Shown piece by piece: positions 38,890 through 50,271 of a stretch of 64,000 nucleotides of DNA. Below the pieces are notes generated by a model that searched no databases, was not told the DNA's origin, and saw nothing but the letters and a program-made list of their open reading frames with translations. Made by a program: the position numbers and the translations under genes. Position 1 is the stretch's first letter. The number at the start of each line of letters is the position of its first letter. The DNA lies in contig NZ_ABIC01000006.1 of NCBI RefSeq assembly GCF_000172075.1, positions 1-64,000 of the forward strand, read 5' to 3'. The DNA comes from Shewanella benthica KT99. GTDB lineage: Bacteria > Pseudomonadota > Gammaproteobacteria > Enterobacterales > Shewanellaceae.

Positions 38890-40404
38890 CTATAAACTCT
38901 TACGTTGATTCGATGGTGGAATCAACATGGCTTCACGATATTTAGCTATGGTACGTCTCGCGACCTGAATGCCCTGCTCTGCTAATAGTAAAGCCATCTT
39001 ACTGTCGCTGAGTGGTTTCTGTTGATTTTCGCTCGCAACCAGCTTCTTTATAAAAGCACGAATGGCGGTAGATGAGCACTCGCCACCATCATCGGTCCCC
39101 ACATGGCTGGAGAAAAAGTATTTCAGCTCAAATATACCCCTTGGAGTATGCATATATTTTTGTGTGGTGACCCGGGATATGGTGGATTCGTGCATCTCTA
39201 CGGCTTCGGCTATATCGTTCAATACCATAGGTTTCATGGCTTCTTCACCGAATTCGAAGAAGCCCTGTTGGAATTTAACTATACAGTTTGAGACTTTCAG
39301 TAAGGTCTCGTTGCGGCTCTCTAAGCTCTTGATAAACCACTTGGCCTCTTGCAGATGGCCACGAATAAACTGACCATCTGCTTGATTCTTAGTACTTTTC
39401 GCCATGGATGCATAATGTTTATTGACATTGATCTTCGGCATATTATCTGGATTTAGCTCAACCATCCAACGACCTTTCTTCTTGGTCACTGTGACATCTG
39501 GGATGACATATTCATCTTTGCTAGGGGTAATGGCGAGCCCTGGGCGGGGATTAAGCGTTTGGATTAACTCAATGGCGACTCTGAGATCATCTTCCTTGAG
39601 CTTAGTCTTACGCATTAGCAGGCGGAAATCACGTCCTGCGATCAGATCCAGATGGTCTTTGATAAGCAGCCTAGCATTATCTATGTAGGGAGTTGTATCT
39701 GCGTATTGTGCCAGTTGAATCAAGAGGCATTCGCTGAGGTCTCTGGCCGCTATGCCGATAGGATCGAAGTGTTGAATACGTTTGAGTACGGCTTCAACTT
39801 CATCCTGTTCAATTTCAGGATCACCCATGGCTTCGAGAATATCTTCAATACTCTGGGTGAGATAGCCTCTCTCATCTATGGCCTCTATGATGGCGGTCGC
39901 TATGGCAAGATCATTATCAGAAAATGGTGTGAGGTTTTTCTGCCATTCGAGATGCTCATATAAACCTTCGCTGGTCTCACCTTGGAAAGGCATATCGTCG
40001 TCGCGCATGGCGCCCGAACTCGAGTTAGGAGATGCGGTATAGACTTCGTCCCAGGTGGTGTCCATGGGGAGCTCTTCTGGTATTGTGTCTTGGGTTATCG
40101 CCTCTGAGGTTTCAACCGTCGAGCTGTCGACTGGACCATCACCATCACCATCACCATCGCCATCGCCATCACCATCGCCATCACCAGTGGCGCTAAAGTC
40201 ATCTGTGTCTATGGTCTTGTCTTCACCATTAACCGGGGGGTCAACCTGTTCTTCATCTAGTTCGAGAAGGGGGTTGGAGTCTAACGCTTGTTGGATTTCT
40301 TGTTGCAGTTCCAGCGACGATAGTTGCAATAGACGTATAGCCTGCTGCAGTTGCGGTGTCATGGTTAACTGCTGACCCATTTTTAGCTGAAGTGACACTT
40401 TCAT
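38890..40404 (-). CDS. rpoN: RNA polymerase sigma-54 factor with Asp-Gly repeat linker
   Basis: 504 residues. The Gln/Leu-rich activator-interacting region I ([20 protein letters not shown]) comes first, then an acidic region II containing (GD)8-G at about residues 75-91, core-binding domain, HTH ([20 protein letters not shown]) and the RpoN box [11 protein letters not shown] near the end, which reads the -24 element. The Asp-Gly run is encoded by eight hexanucleotide repeats and lies in the linker that tolerates length change. Directs transcription needing ATP-dependent enhancer-binding proteins. Confidence 0.96.
   Translation of the reverse strand: MKVSLQLKMGQQLTMTPQLQQAIRLLQLSSLELQQEIQQALDSNPLLELDEEQVDPPVNGEDKTIDTDDFSATGDGDGDGDGDGDGDGDGPVDSSTVETSEAITQDTIPEELPMDTTWDEVYTASPNSSSGAMRDDDMPFQGETSEGLYEHLEWQKNLTPFSDNDLAIATAIIEAIDERGYLTQSIEDILEAMGDPEIEQDEVEAVLKRIQHFDPIGIAARDLSECLLIQLAQYADTTPYIDNARLLIKDHLDLIAGRDFRLLMRKTKLKEDDLRVAIELIQTLNPRPGLAITPSKDEYVIPDVTVTKKKGRWMVELNPDNMPKINVNKHYASMAKSTKNQADGQFIRGHLQEAKWFIKSLESRNETLLKVSNCIVKFQQGFFEFGEEAMKPMVLNDIAEAVEMHESTISRVTTQKYMHTPRGIFELKYFFSSHVGTDDGGECSSTAIRAFIKKLVASENQQKPLSDSKMALLLAEQGIQVARRTIAKYREAMLIPPSNQRKSL
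40135..40182. repeat. Eight hexanucleotide repeats inside rpoN
   Basis: (A/G)CCATC repeated eight times on the plus strand, coding GD dipeptides on the minus strand. Unit length is a multiple of three, so copy changes alter linker length without frameshift. Confidence 0.95.
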
Positions 40405-40557
40405 TTACCGCTATTCCCTTCATTGTAATTATAAAATGAGAAAGCCTACTTTGACTTTTTTGGGGTTTCTCTGAGCCCCTTGGCCTTAGGCTGACTAAGC
40501 CTAATGTCGATAAGTACTCATTTCTTAATGTGCGCTAAGAATGAGTCTCTTGATTAA

Positions 40558-41289
40558 CTATAGCTTGAATTGTTCACCTAAGTACACAGCTCGTACTTGC
40601 TTATTGTTCAAGATCTCGGTGGGTGTACCCTCAGCGATTAAATTGCCATGATTGACTATGTAAGCGCGTTCACATACGTCTAAAGTTTCACGCACATTAT
40701 GGTCGGTGATCAGTACACCTAAGCCGCGACTCTTAAGCTGTTCGATGATTTTTTTAATGTCGATAACCGAAATAGGATCCACGCCAGCAAAGGGCTCATC
40801 GAGGAGAATAAACTTAGGGTTAGCAGCCAAGGCTCTGGCTATCTCGACGCGTCTGCGTTCACCACCCGAGAGTGTCATGCCTAGGCTGTCTCGAATATGG
40901 GTAATATGAAACTCTTCCAGAAGGCTCTCGAGTTGTTCTTCCCGAGCGTTGTTATCTATATCTGCACGTGTCTGTAGTACCGCCATTATGTTATCCCGTA
41001 CCGATAACTTCCTAAAGATGCTGGCCTCTTGAGGCAGGTAACCTATACCTTTTCTTGCCCTCAGGTGCATAGGATCTAAGGTCAGATCATCATCATCGAT
41101 TAAAATTCTGCCTTTATCACTCTGTACTAAGCCTACAATCATGTAGAAAGTGGTGGTTTTTCCCGCGCCATTAGGGCCTAGCAGACCGACTATCTGTCCG
41201 GTTTTGACCGTGATGCTGACATCTTGAACTACGGCTCTATTCTTATAACTCTTGGCAAGGTTGACTGCCTTTAGCGTCATCTGGCTCAT
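40558..41289 (-). CDS. lptB: LPS export ATPase LptB
   Basis: 243-residue ABC ATPase: Walker [15 protein letters not shown]-loop [13 protein letters not shown], signature LSGGERRR, Walker [14 protein letters not shown], switch His ITDHNVRE. Powers LptFG to extract LPS from the inner membrane and push it along the LptC-LptA bridge. Four-base overlap with lptA. Confidence 0.97.
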   Translation of the reverse strand: MSQMTLKAVNLAKSYKNRAVVQDVSITVKTGQIVGLLGPNGAGKTTTFYMIVGLVQSDKGRILIDDDDLTLDPMHLRARKGIGYLPQEASIFRKLSVRDNIMAVLQTRADIDNNAREEQLESLLEEFHITHIRDSLGMTLSGGERRRVEIARALAANPKFILLDEPFAGVDPISVIDIKKIIEQLKSRGLGVLITDHNVRETLDVCERAYIVNHGNLIAEGTPTEILNNKQVRAVYLGEQFKL

Positions 41290-41942
41290 TGTTTCTCCTG
41301 CCTTATGACGGGTAACTGAGTAGGCATAATGTCGTGTTTACCGGTTTGATTATTCGTTTCACTTGGCTTTATTTCTGGTAGTTGAGTCGGCAGCAGCTCT
41401 GTAGCGGCTTGTTGTTCTTTGGGCTTCTCTTCGCTCTTATCCTGACTGTTTTCCTGATAGCTTTCTGGCTGAATAATGGTGATAACCCTCTCATTGCCGA
41501 TGCTTTCTGCTATCAACTGTTGTTTAGCTATGTTGTAGCGAATCATATTACCTGTCACTCGGCTACCATCTTGCTCCAGCGTGGCATTGCCTACCAAGGT
41601 TAAGGTTCTGCTTGACAGCTCATACCTAATTTCTTTGGCACTGGCAGAAGCCGGGCGTCCATCTTCCATTATCTGGGAGTATGTCGCGGGATTGCCGATG
41701 GCGATAAGTATTTTGCCGCCGCCATCTTCTTTAGAAGTGGCTCTGAGTTCGTCGGCCAAAATCGTGATCGATCCCTGAGTCACTTCCACGGGACCATGAA
41801 AGATCATCTGATTATTTTTGATATCGGCTTCCTGACTCGCTGCCGAGATCTTCACTTCTTGCATGAGATCATCTTGCTTTGTCATGCCACTAAAACTGGT
41901 GGTACACAGTAGAGCAGCAATGATTAAGTTATGTTTGTTCAT
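41286..41942 (-). CDS. lptA: LPS transport periplasmic protein LptA
   Basis: 218 residues from ATG 41942 (AAGGA five bases upstream). Signal peptide to about SFSGMTKQ, then the OstA beta-jellyroll ([31 protein letters not shown]). The C-terminal 45 residues are a polar Glu/Gln/Pro tail with two related PTQLP(E/V)I motifs, beyond the usual fold end. Forms the periplasmic bridge for LPS. A 114-bp gap separates it from lptC, so lptA may have its own promoter. Confidence 0.93.
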   Translation of the reverse strand: MNKHNLIIAALLCTTSFSGMTKQDDLMQEVKISAASQEADIKNNQMIFHGPVEVTQGSITILADELRATSKEDGGGKILIAIGNPATYSQIMEDGRPASASAKEIRYELSSRTLTLVGNATLEQDGSRVTGNMIRYNIAKQQLIAESIGNERVITIIQPESYQENSQDKSEEKPKEQQAATELLPTQLPEIKPSETNNQTGKHDIMPTQLPVIRQEKQ

Positions 41943-42056
41943 ATCGTCCTTCAAATGGCGTACTTGTCTTGTTCACAACACATATGGAGCATAGCTATAG
42001 GGTATTTTGAGTCTGATTTTTCTGTAAATATGGCTTTGGGCTAGCACAAAACCAAG

Positions 42057-42614
42057 TTAATTGATCTCATATACTCCTTTAATCTTACTCAATAATTGTA
42101 TTTTCTGGGCGTTAAGATCACCGAATAAACCCACACCTTGGATAGTAAAATCATTACCTGTGATGTAAACCTCACGATCTGAGGTCATGACCATGGTATT
42201 GAGATCTAATTCCAGGTAGCTGGTTTTCATGGTTTGGATCGGTTCATCAGGGCTTATGGAATCAATAATAACATTGTTCTCGAGAACGACTTTGCCTGAT
42301 TTCTTATTGAGTGTCCCCATCTTCGATTGCAGGCGCCATTTGGCTTGACCTCCGTCGGGATAGATTAGGTATATGGGCTGAGTGAAATAGGTCATATTGG
42401 TCTCATCAAAGTGCTCCATATGGATAGCTGTGACTCGGCTACTGACTAAACCTAACTCATTATAATCGACACTACGTAGGTCATCGGCAATGTAATCTGG
42501 TCTTAAGCTGACATCGAACGTCATCGCTTCATCGCTTTTCTTGGATTGTACCTGCCAATAAAGCAGCAAGGCCGTGCCGAAGAAAGCTATGATGGCCAGA
42601 GTCACTCTATTCAT
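42057..42614 (-). CDS. lptC: LPS export protein LptC
   Basis: 185 residues: single N-terminal membrane helix (about 5-21), then an LptC/OstA-like periplasmic domain with YNELGLVSSRVTAIHMEHFDE and ELDLNTMVMTSDREVYITG. It links LptBFG to LptA. Start overlaps the kdsC stop by four bases. Confidence 0.94.
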   Translation of the reverse strand: MNRVTLAIIAFFGTALLLYWQVQSKKSDEAMTFDVSLRPDYIADDLRSVDYNELGLVSSRVTAIHMEHFDETNMTYFTQPIYLIYPDGGQAKWRLQSKMGTLNKKSGKVVLENNVIIDSISPDEPIQTMKTSYLELDLNTMVMTSDREVYITGNDFTIQGVGLFGDLNAQKIQLLSKIKGVYEIN

Positions 42615-43168
42615 ATACTCATACCGTGTGCTGTATCGAATTTATCTTGGCTGAGAAGCAAGAGATCGGTTAACTCTCGTAAGGCTCCGTGTCCGCCTCT
42701 GATGCTGGTGACGAAGTCGGCAGCTTGCTTTACATAGGGGTGACCATCCGCGACACAGACAGAAAGCCCAACTTGTTTCATGACTGGCAGATCAACCATA
42801 TCATCGCCGATATATGCCACCTGCTCTGGATTCACATCATACAAGGAGAGTAGCGCTTGGTATGGCTCTAATTTGTTGTCGACACCTTGGTATATATGCT
42901 TGATGCCCAGTGCTGTCATACGGTCTTCGACTATCTGAGATTTACGCCCTGTGATGATCGCCACGGGAATATCACAGGTGAGCAGAGATCTCACCCCGTA
43001 TCCGTCTCGTGTGTGGAAGGTCTTTAGTTCTTCACCGGCATTACTCATATAGACTAGACCGTCGGAAAACACGCCATCTACATCGCAGATCAGTAGTTTT
43101 ATCTGCTTAGCCTTCTGCCAAACCTTATCTGCTACAGGACCATAAAAACTTTGATGGGATTGATTCAT
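42611..43168 (-). CDS. kdsC: KDO-8-phosphate phosphatase KdsC
   Basis: 185-residue HAD-superfamily phosphatase without a cap domain: motif I LLICDVDGVFSDG, motif II IITGRKS, motif III region YIGDDMVDLPVMK. Hydrolyses KDO-8-P to KDO for lipid A-core synthesis; functions as a tetramer. One base separates it from kdsD. Confidence 0.96.
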   Translation of the reverse strand: MNQSHQSFYGPVADKVWQKAKQIKLLICDVDGVFSDGLVYMSNAGEELKTFHTRDGYGVRSLLTCDIPVAIITGRKSQIVEDRMTALGIKHIYQGVDNKLEPYQALLSLYDVNPEQVAYIGDDMVDLPVMKQVGLSVCVADGHPYVKQAADFVTSIRGGHGALRELTDLLLLSQDKFDTAHGMSI

Positions 43169-43169
43169 T

Positions 43170-44147
43170 TTATATTACTCCAGCCTTAACCATGTCGAGC
43201 ATGTTTAATGCACCTATAGGGGTGTTGTTATCATCGACTATGATGAGACCATTGATATCATTTTCGTCCATCACTTTGAGAGCTTCGGCGGCCAAAATCT
43301 CTTCAGAGATAGTGATGCAGGCTTTACTCATCACATCTGAGATAGAGGTCTCTCTCAGGTTGACCTGAGTATCTATGACCCGGCGGAGATCACCGTCAGT
43401 AAAAATACCCACCAACTTGTTGGCACCATCGGTAACGGCCGTCATGCCCAGGCCTTTGTTAGAAATCTCATAGAGGGCATCTGTGACGCAGATATTCTGC
43501 TTGACCAGAGGCAGGTCAGGACCTTTATGCATGACATCACTGACTTTGAGCAGTAATTTCCGGCCTAACGTACCACCTGGGTGTGATAGGGCGAAATCAT
43601 CCTTGGTAAATCCTCTCGCCTGTAACAGTGCCACGGCGAGGGCATCGCCCATGACTAAGGTCGCCGTGGTGCTGGATGTTGGAGCGAGTCCTAGGGGGCA
43701 AGCTTCTTCGGGCACTTCGATGCACAGATGCACGTTAGCATGTTTAGCCATGGTGGATTTTGGCTTACTCGTTACCGCTATGATAGGCAGACCCATACGT
43801 TTAATGACCGGCATCAAGGTTAAAATTTCTGAGGATTCGCCCGAATTGGAGATGGCTAAGATGATATCGTTCTCGCTGAGTACCCCAAGATCGCCATGAC
43901 TGGCTTCACCGGGATGAACGAAAAATGCGGGTGTGCCAGTGCTGGCAAAAGTGGCTGAAATTTTATTACCTATATGGCCAGATTTGCCCATCCCCATGAC
44001 GATGACCTTGCCAGTGCATTCAAAGATCAATTTACACGCTGCAGCAAACTCGGCTGAATCTACATACTGGTATAAGTTATCGAGAGCTTTTCGCTCGATA
44101 TCGATAACGTTTTTGCCCCATTGGCGTAATTTATTTACATCTAGCAT
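43170..44147 (-). CDS. kdsD: Arabinose-5-phosphate isomerase KdsD
   Basis: 325 residues: SIS domain (about 45-175, GMGKSGHIGNKISATFASTGTP, SNSGESSEIL) followed by two CBS domains (about 205-325). Converts ribulose-5-P to arabinose-5-P, the first step of KDO synthesis. Conserved pairing with kdsC and yrbG. Confidence 0.96.
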   Translation of the reverse strand: MLDVNKLRQWGKNVIDIERKALDNLYQYVDSAEFAAACKLIFECTGKVIVMGMGKSGHIGNKISATFASTGTPAFFVHPGEASHGDLGVLSENDIILAISNSGESSEILTLMPVIKRMGLPIIAVTSKPKSTMAKHANVHLCIEVPEEACPLGLAPTSSTTATLVMGDALAVALLQARGFTKDDFALSHPGGTLGRKLLLKVSDVMHKGPDLPLVKQNICVTDALYEISNKGLGMTAVTDGANKLVGIFTDGDLRRVIDTQVNLRETSISDVMSKACITISEEILAAEALKVMDENDINGLIIVDDNNTPIGALNMLDMVKAGVI

Positions 44148-44185
44148 TTTGATCTCTCTGTTTATTCAGTCTGATGTAAGTCTTG

Positions 44186-45145
44186 TTAAGCAAGAAAAAG
44201 GACGAGTTGATACGAGATAAAGGTCAAGAGTAACACGCCTCCATGCCAAGGCTTCAATGCTCTTGCACGGCCACTCAGTAAAATGAGTACGGCAAGGGCG
44301 CTACTCGTGGCCATTACCATATAGAAATCTCGGGTACTGGCCGCCGCGTCTACTTCCCCTGGCGCGATTAACGCGGGCAGGGCGAGTACGGCGAGAATAT
44401 TGAACAAGTTTGAACCGACAATATTACCAATGGCCAGATCGTGTTCTTTTTTCAGCACGCCGGCAACACAAGCCGCAAGCTCAGGTAGGCTGGTGCCTAT
44501 GGCTATGATGGTCAAGCCTATGATCAGATCCGATAAATGATAGGCTTTGGCGATACCTACCGCGCCCTGAACCATCCAGTCGGCAGACAGAGGCAGTAAA
44601 ATAATGCCCACGACGAGCCAGAGAACCGCCTTGCGAGTGGGTACGCCAGTCGGTATTTCCTCATCGGCTTCAGCTTCGAGTGTGTCAGCTTGCTTGTTGG
44701 TTAAGCCATGCCAGATAAGGTAACCCATGAGGATGAAGAAGAGTCCCATTAACATGACGCCTTCCATGCGTGTCAGTAGGGCATCATGGAGAAAATACCC
44801 CGCGATTGCTGTGGCGGCCAACATCAAGGGTATTTCCCGCATCAGGGTTTGGGAACGCACTGAAATGGCCCCTAATAGCGCTGTGATGCCCAATACCAAG
44901 GTGATGTTGGCGATATTTGACCCTAATACGTTGCCGATGGCCGTATTTGTCATGCCTTCCATGGATGCGGTGGCCGCGACGAACATCTCCGGAGCCGAGC
45001 TACCCATTGCCACTATGGTCAAGCCGATTAACATAGGTGGCAGTCCGAGGTTGCGGGCAAAAGCTGCCGCGCCATAGACAAATTTGTCGGCGCTCCAGAC
45101 TAAAACGCTCAATCCCGCAATAAGCATGAAAATATTAAATGACAT
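44186..45145 (-). CDS. yrbG: Calcium/sodium antiporter YrbG
   Basis: 319 residues, CaCA superfamily: two repeats, each with the alpha motif (GSSAPEMFVAATAS..GNVLGSNIANI and GTSLPELAACVAGV..GNIVGSNLFNI), and about ten helices. The acidic loop between the halves (EAEADEEIP) is cytoplasmic. Head gene of the minus-strand LPS block, divergent from mlaF. Confidence 0.94.
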   Translation of the reverse strand: MSFNIFMLIAGLSVLVWSADKFVYGAAAFARNLGLPPMLIGLTIVAMGSSAPEMFVAATASMEGMTNTAIGNVLGSNIANITLVLGITALLGAISVRSQTLMREIPLMLAATAIAGYFLHDALLTRMEGVMLMGLFFILMGYLIWHGLTNKQADTLEAEADEEIPTGVPTRKAVLWLVVGIILLPLSADWMVQGAVGIAKAYHLSDLIIGLTIIAIGTSLPELAACVAGVLKKEHDLAIGNIVGSNLFNILAVLALPALIAPGEVDAAASTRDFYMVMATSSALAVLILLSGRARALKPWHGGVLLLTFISYQLVLFLA

Positions 45146-45325
45146 TTAATTCAATTCTAAAATGAGTCAAGGAGCATTTTCGCTGGATTTGAATGAAAAT
45201 GAAAGTATTGAGGCAAGATAGTGTCGATTCAGTTGTGCCTATTAGCGCAATTACGTACAATTTGCTGCTCAGTTTCTGTCAGACTCGTCTGCCTTCCCCT
45301 GGTGCTTGTACGTAATGGATGCGGT

Positions 45326-46144
45326 ATGAACATAGAAGTGTCACCAAAACTCAAGTCATTGGTCGAGATCTGCAACTTAAAATTTAGTCGCGGTGAACAC
45401 GTCATTTTTGATAATATTAGCCTATCTATTCCCAGAGGTAAGATCACGGCCATCATGGGTCCGAGTGGAATAGGTAAGACGACTCTGCTTAAGTTGATTG
45501 GCGGCCAGCTAACTCCAGACTCAGGTTCGGTATTGTTCGATGGTAAAGATGTGCATCGATGCAGCCGCAAGGAGTTATTTACTCTGCGTAAGCGAATGAG
45601 CATGCTATTTCAGAGTGGGGCCCTGTTTACCGACATGAATGTGTTCGACAATGTGGCCTTCGCTCTGCGTGAGCATTCAGGACTCGCCGAAGAGATTATC
45701 GCCCGTATCGTATTGATGAAATTAGAAGCGGTTGGTTTACGAGGCACAGCTAAAATGATGCCTAGCGAGCTTTCCGGGGGGATGCAGCGCCGGGTGGCGC
45801 TTGCCAGGGCGATTGCACTTGAGCCCGATATGGTGATGTATGATGAGCCTTTTGCGGGTCAAGATCCCATCTCAATGGGGGTGCTGGTGAAGCTTATTAA
45901 AGAACTCTCAGCAGCTTTGGGTCTCACCTCTGTGGTGATATCCCATGATGTGCAGGAAGTCTTAGGCATTGCCGATTATGTTTATGTGATGGCCGATAAG
46001 AGCGTAATAGCCCAAGGGACTCCCGAGGAGTTACAAATTGCCGACAATGAGCAGCTTAAACAATTTATGGGTGGTGAACCTGATGGCCCGGTTCCTTTTC
46101 ATTATCCTGCAGCAAATTATGCCGAGGAGTTAGTCGGTCAGTGA
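45326..46144 (+). CDS. mlaF: Phospholipid-trafficking ABC ATPase MlaF
   Basis: 272 residues from ATG 45326; longer in-frame starts back to 45221 give an unrelated Cys-rich leader and exceed family length. Walker A GPSGIGKTTLL, signature LSGGMQRR, Walker B MVMYDEPFAGQDP, switch His SHDVQEV. Drives the MlaFEDB complex, which moves phospholipids between the membranes to maintain outer-membrane asymmetry. Confidence 0.95.
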   Translation: MNIEVSPKLKSLVEICNLKFSRGEHVIFDNISLSIPRGKITAIMGPSGIGKTTLLKLIGGQLTPDSGSVLFDGKDVHRCSRKELFTLRKRMSMLFQSGALFTDMNVFDNVAFALREHSGLAEEIIARIVLMKLEAVGLRGTAKMMPSELSGGMQRRVALARAIALEPDMVMYDEPFAGQDPISMGVLVKLIKELSAALGLTSVVISHDVQEVLGIADYVYVMADKSVIAQGTPEELQIADNEQLKQFMGGEPDGPVPFHYPAANYAEELVGQ

Positions 46145-46202
46145 AAGATAAATATACTAGCAAGTCGCCAATGTGTCCTCCTAATATAGAGAGGGGCGGT
46201 TT

Positions 46203-46985
46203 ATGAATATGGCTGAAAGTTTAGCCAATCTTGGCCGTGGAGGCATAGCGCTGGTGACCGGCTTGGGCAAGGCGGGTATCATGCTTTGGGGCGCGATAGC
46301 CCATAAGCCGCGTTTGAAAGGATTGCCGCTATTTGTTAAACAACTCTATGTTGTTGGCGTGCAATCTATGGTGCTGATACTGATATCGGGTCTGTTTATT
46401 GGCATGGTATTGGCGTTGCAAGGGTATAATATTCTCGTCGGCTTCGGTACCGAGGAGAGCCTTGGTCCTATGGTAGCCCTGAGCCTGCTACGGGAATTAG
46501 GCCCGGTGGTGACGGCACTGCTATTTGCGGGGCGTGCTGGTTCGGCGCTAACCGCCGAGATAGGCTTGATGAAGAGTACCGAGCAACTCTCCAGCCTAGA
46601 GATGATGGCTATCGATCCGCTAAGGCAGATCATTGCGCCTCGTTTCTGGGCCGGCGTAGTCAGTCTGCCTCTGCTGACATTGATGTTTACCGCTATCGGC
46701 ATCTATGGTGGTTATATCGTCGGAGTCGAGTGGAAGGGCATAGACGGCGGCAGTTTTTGGTCGATTCTGCAGGCTTCTGTAGAGTGGCGTGAGGATATCG
46801 TCAACTGTTTGATCAAGAGTTTTTTATTTGGCATTGTCGTGACCTGGATTGCCTTGTATAGAGGCTATCAGGTGGTTCCTAATCCGGAAGGGATAAGTAA
46901 AGCCACGACTCAGACCGTGGTTCAGTCAAGCCTGGCGGTATTGGCTTTAGATTTTTTACTTACGGCGATAATGTTTGGCCGTTAA
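46203..46985 (+). CDS. mlaE: Mla permease MlaE
   Basis: 260 residues, MlaE/YrbE permease domain: about six hydrophobic segments with the conserved [23 protein letters not shown] loop and LLREL. GAGGGGCGG lies a few bases before the ATG. Inner-membrane partner of MlaF and MlaD. Confidence 0.96.
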   Translation: MNMAESLANLGRGGIALVTGLGKAGIMLWGAIAHKPRLKGLPLFVKQLYVVGVQSMVLILISGLFIGMVLALQGYNILVGFGTEESLGPMVALSLLRELGPVVTALLFAGRAGSALTAEIGLMKSTEQLSSLEMMAIDPLRQIIAPRFWAGVVSLPLLTLMFTAIGIYGGYIVGVEWKGIDGGSFWSILQASVEWREDIVNCLIKSFLFGIVVTWIALYRGYQVVPNPEGISKATTQTVVQSSLAVLALDFLLTAIMFGR

Positions 46986-47040
46986 TGGGTTTTATTGAGC
47001 AGACTGCAGTTGGCTTAGCATGTAGAGTGGAAATGAGAGT

Positions 47041-47511
47041 ATGTTAACTCGTAAAATTGAAGTATTAGTGGGATTGTTTCTGTTATCCGGCCTGGCTGCA
47101 TTTTTGATATTAGTGTTCAATGTTGCCAATGTCGAAGTGAAGTCCGGGGCTAATCATTACACCCTCTATGCTAAATTTAGTAATGTCGGCGGGCTTAAAG
47201 TGCGTTCTCCGGTCAAGGTGGGTGGTGTGGTTGTCGGGCGTGTGAGTGCGATTACTCTCGATCCTAGTGAGCTGATACCTGTGGTCGAGTTGTCTATGGA
47301 TAAGCATTTCGATCAGTTCCCCGAAACCAGTAGTCTGTCGATTCTGACTTCGGGTTTATTGGGTGAGCAATTCCTGGGGCTGACTCCAGGATTTATGGAC
47401 GACGATATCGCCATGCTGATCGATGGTGATAGAATTGATGATACTCACTCGGCTCTGGTGCTCGAAGAGCTTATTGGTCAGTTCCTATATAGCGTCAAGG
47501 ATTTTAAATGA
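47041..47511 (+). CDS. mlaD: Mla MCE-domain protein MlaD
   Basis: 156 residues: N-terminal anchor helix (about 8-28), then the MCE domain (YTLYAKFSNVGGLKVRSPVKVGGVVVGRV) and the tail LTSGLLGEQFLGLTPG. Forms a hexameric ring that holds lipid above MlaE. Overlaps mlaC by four bases. Confidence 0.96.
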   Translation: MLTRKIEVLVGLFLLSGLAAFLILVFNVANVEVKSGANHYTLYAKFSNVGGLKVRSPVKVGGVVVGRVSAITLDPSELIPVVELSMDKHFDQFPETSSLSILTSGLLGEQFLGLTPGFMDDDIAMLIDGDRIDDTHSALVLEELIGQFLYSVKDFK

Positions 47512-48170
47512 GAATGTTTAATCGCATCTGTATCTATAGCGCTTCACTGTTGTTACTCGCGTTGAGTGCAACAGCACATAGTGATAACTTGGCAGTGAAC
47601 ACCATGAACCCTTATGATATGGTTGAGGCTGTAGCAAAGAATACTTTTACCAGATTTCATCAGGATATTGACATAATTAACACCGATCCTGACCATCTTA
47701 AACTGATAGTCTCAGATGAGCTGATGCCCTATATTGATTATAAGTATGCGTCTTATAAAGTCATGGGTATACATCTTAAGTCAACCACAAAAGATCAAAG
47801 AGAGCGATTTGTAAAAGCATTTCAGGGCTATCTGGTGTCGACCTATGCACAGGCGTTCACCGAGTACACAGATCAACACGTGAGGTTTTCCCCCGGGAAA
47901 GATTTTTCTGGTGAGAAGATGGTCGATGTCAACGTTGACTTGATAGAACCGGGTCGACCGGCAATTAAGTTAATGTTTAAGGTGCGCCGCCTCAAAGACG
48001 GCAGCTGGAAGGCATTCGATCTTGTTGCCGAAGGTGTCAGTTTACTGGCATCGAAGAGCTCAGAAATTTCAAACTTGATCCGTCAAAAAGGGATCGATTC
48101 GGTGATTTTAGAGTTAGAACAACGCAATAAAGGCAATATCAGTAATAAGACTAATGGGGATAAACTCTAA
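47508..48170 (+). CDS. mlaC: Periplasmic phospholipid carrier MlaC
   Basis: 220 residues: signal peptide (LLLLALSATAHS), then the Tol-Tol-Ttg2 domain with LMPYIDYKYASYKVMG, YLVSTYAQAFTEY and WKAFDLVAEGVSLLASKSSE. Shuttles phospholipid across the periplasm between MlaA and the MlaFEDB complex. Confidence 0.95.
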   Translation: MRMFNRICIYSASLLLLALSATAHSDNLAVNTMNPYDMVEAVAKNTFTRFHQDIDIINTDPDHLKLIVSDELMPYIDYKYASYKVMGIHLKSTTKDQRERFVKAFQGYLVSTYAQAFTEYTDQHVRFSPGKDFSGEKMVDVNVDLIEPGRPAIKLMFKVRRLKDGSWKAFDLVAEGVSLLASKSSEISNLIRQKGIDSVILELEQRNKGNISNKTNGDKL

Positions 48171-48473
48171 GTGGTTGAGTTTATCTGTGAGGGCTCTGTG
48201 TGTTGCATCTCAGGTCGGCTCTCACAAGGAGATGTGGTTAAGCTTTGGGGTAAGAGAAAACGCCTGCTTAGTGCCAAGATTAAGGTCATCGACTTGTCGG
48301 CACTGAGTTACAGCGACAGTGCTGGCATCGCTTTCATCTTAGAACTGATAGCCCTGGCTAAGAGAGAGGGAAGAGTGGTAACACTCAGTGCTGCATCGAG
48401 TCAGCTAGCGAAATTAATTGCGTTATACGATTTAGAATACTTCTTCGATGAAGAAGCAAAACAAGGTAAATAG
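48171..48473 (+). CDS. mlaB: Mla STAS-domain protein MlaB
   Basis: 100-residue STAS domain with the conserved LSALSYSDSAGIAFILEL motif (the Ser after D is the regulatory position of STAS proteins). It starts at GTG immediately after the mlaC stop. Binds MlaF and stabilises the transporter. Confidence 0.92.
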   Translation: MVEFICEGSVCCISGRLSQGDVVKLWGKRKRLLSAKIKVIDLSALSYSDSAGIAFILELIALAKREGRVVTLSAASSQLAKLIALYDLEYFFDEEAKQGK

Positions 48474-48477
48474 ATCC

Positions 48478-50038
<1,561 letters not shown>

Positions 50039-50158
50039 CTGTAACCGACTTAAACTCGCTGAATAAAGTAAAGCCAGCAAGCCTCCTTGGTGGCCTGCAC
50101 TGGAAGTTATTATCCCCGAATGCCACGGAAGGCATAATAGGGGTTTATGTCTGCAGTA

Positions 50159-50193
50159 TTGATATAAAATATATGCTGCGGATTTTATATCAA
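50159..50193. other. AT-rich 12-bp inverted repeat
   Basis: TTGATATAAAAT (50159-50170) and ATTTTATATCAA (50182-50193), perfect, 11-base loop, about 80 bp before the kinase gene. No T-tract; candidate regulator site for the kinase/cytochrome unit or a murA end structure. Confidence 0.45.
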
Positions 50194-50271
50194 AGTTCAT
50201 CTAAAAAAATGATTCATTTATCTGTTGTAACGATCACTGAATCATTGCCTAGAAAATGATCCGTTCCGCCC

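Noticed and set aside
45221..45325. Longer start for MlaF
   Set aside because: The extra 35 residues are Cys/Leu-rich, unlike the family, and overlap the divergent promoter region.
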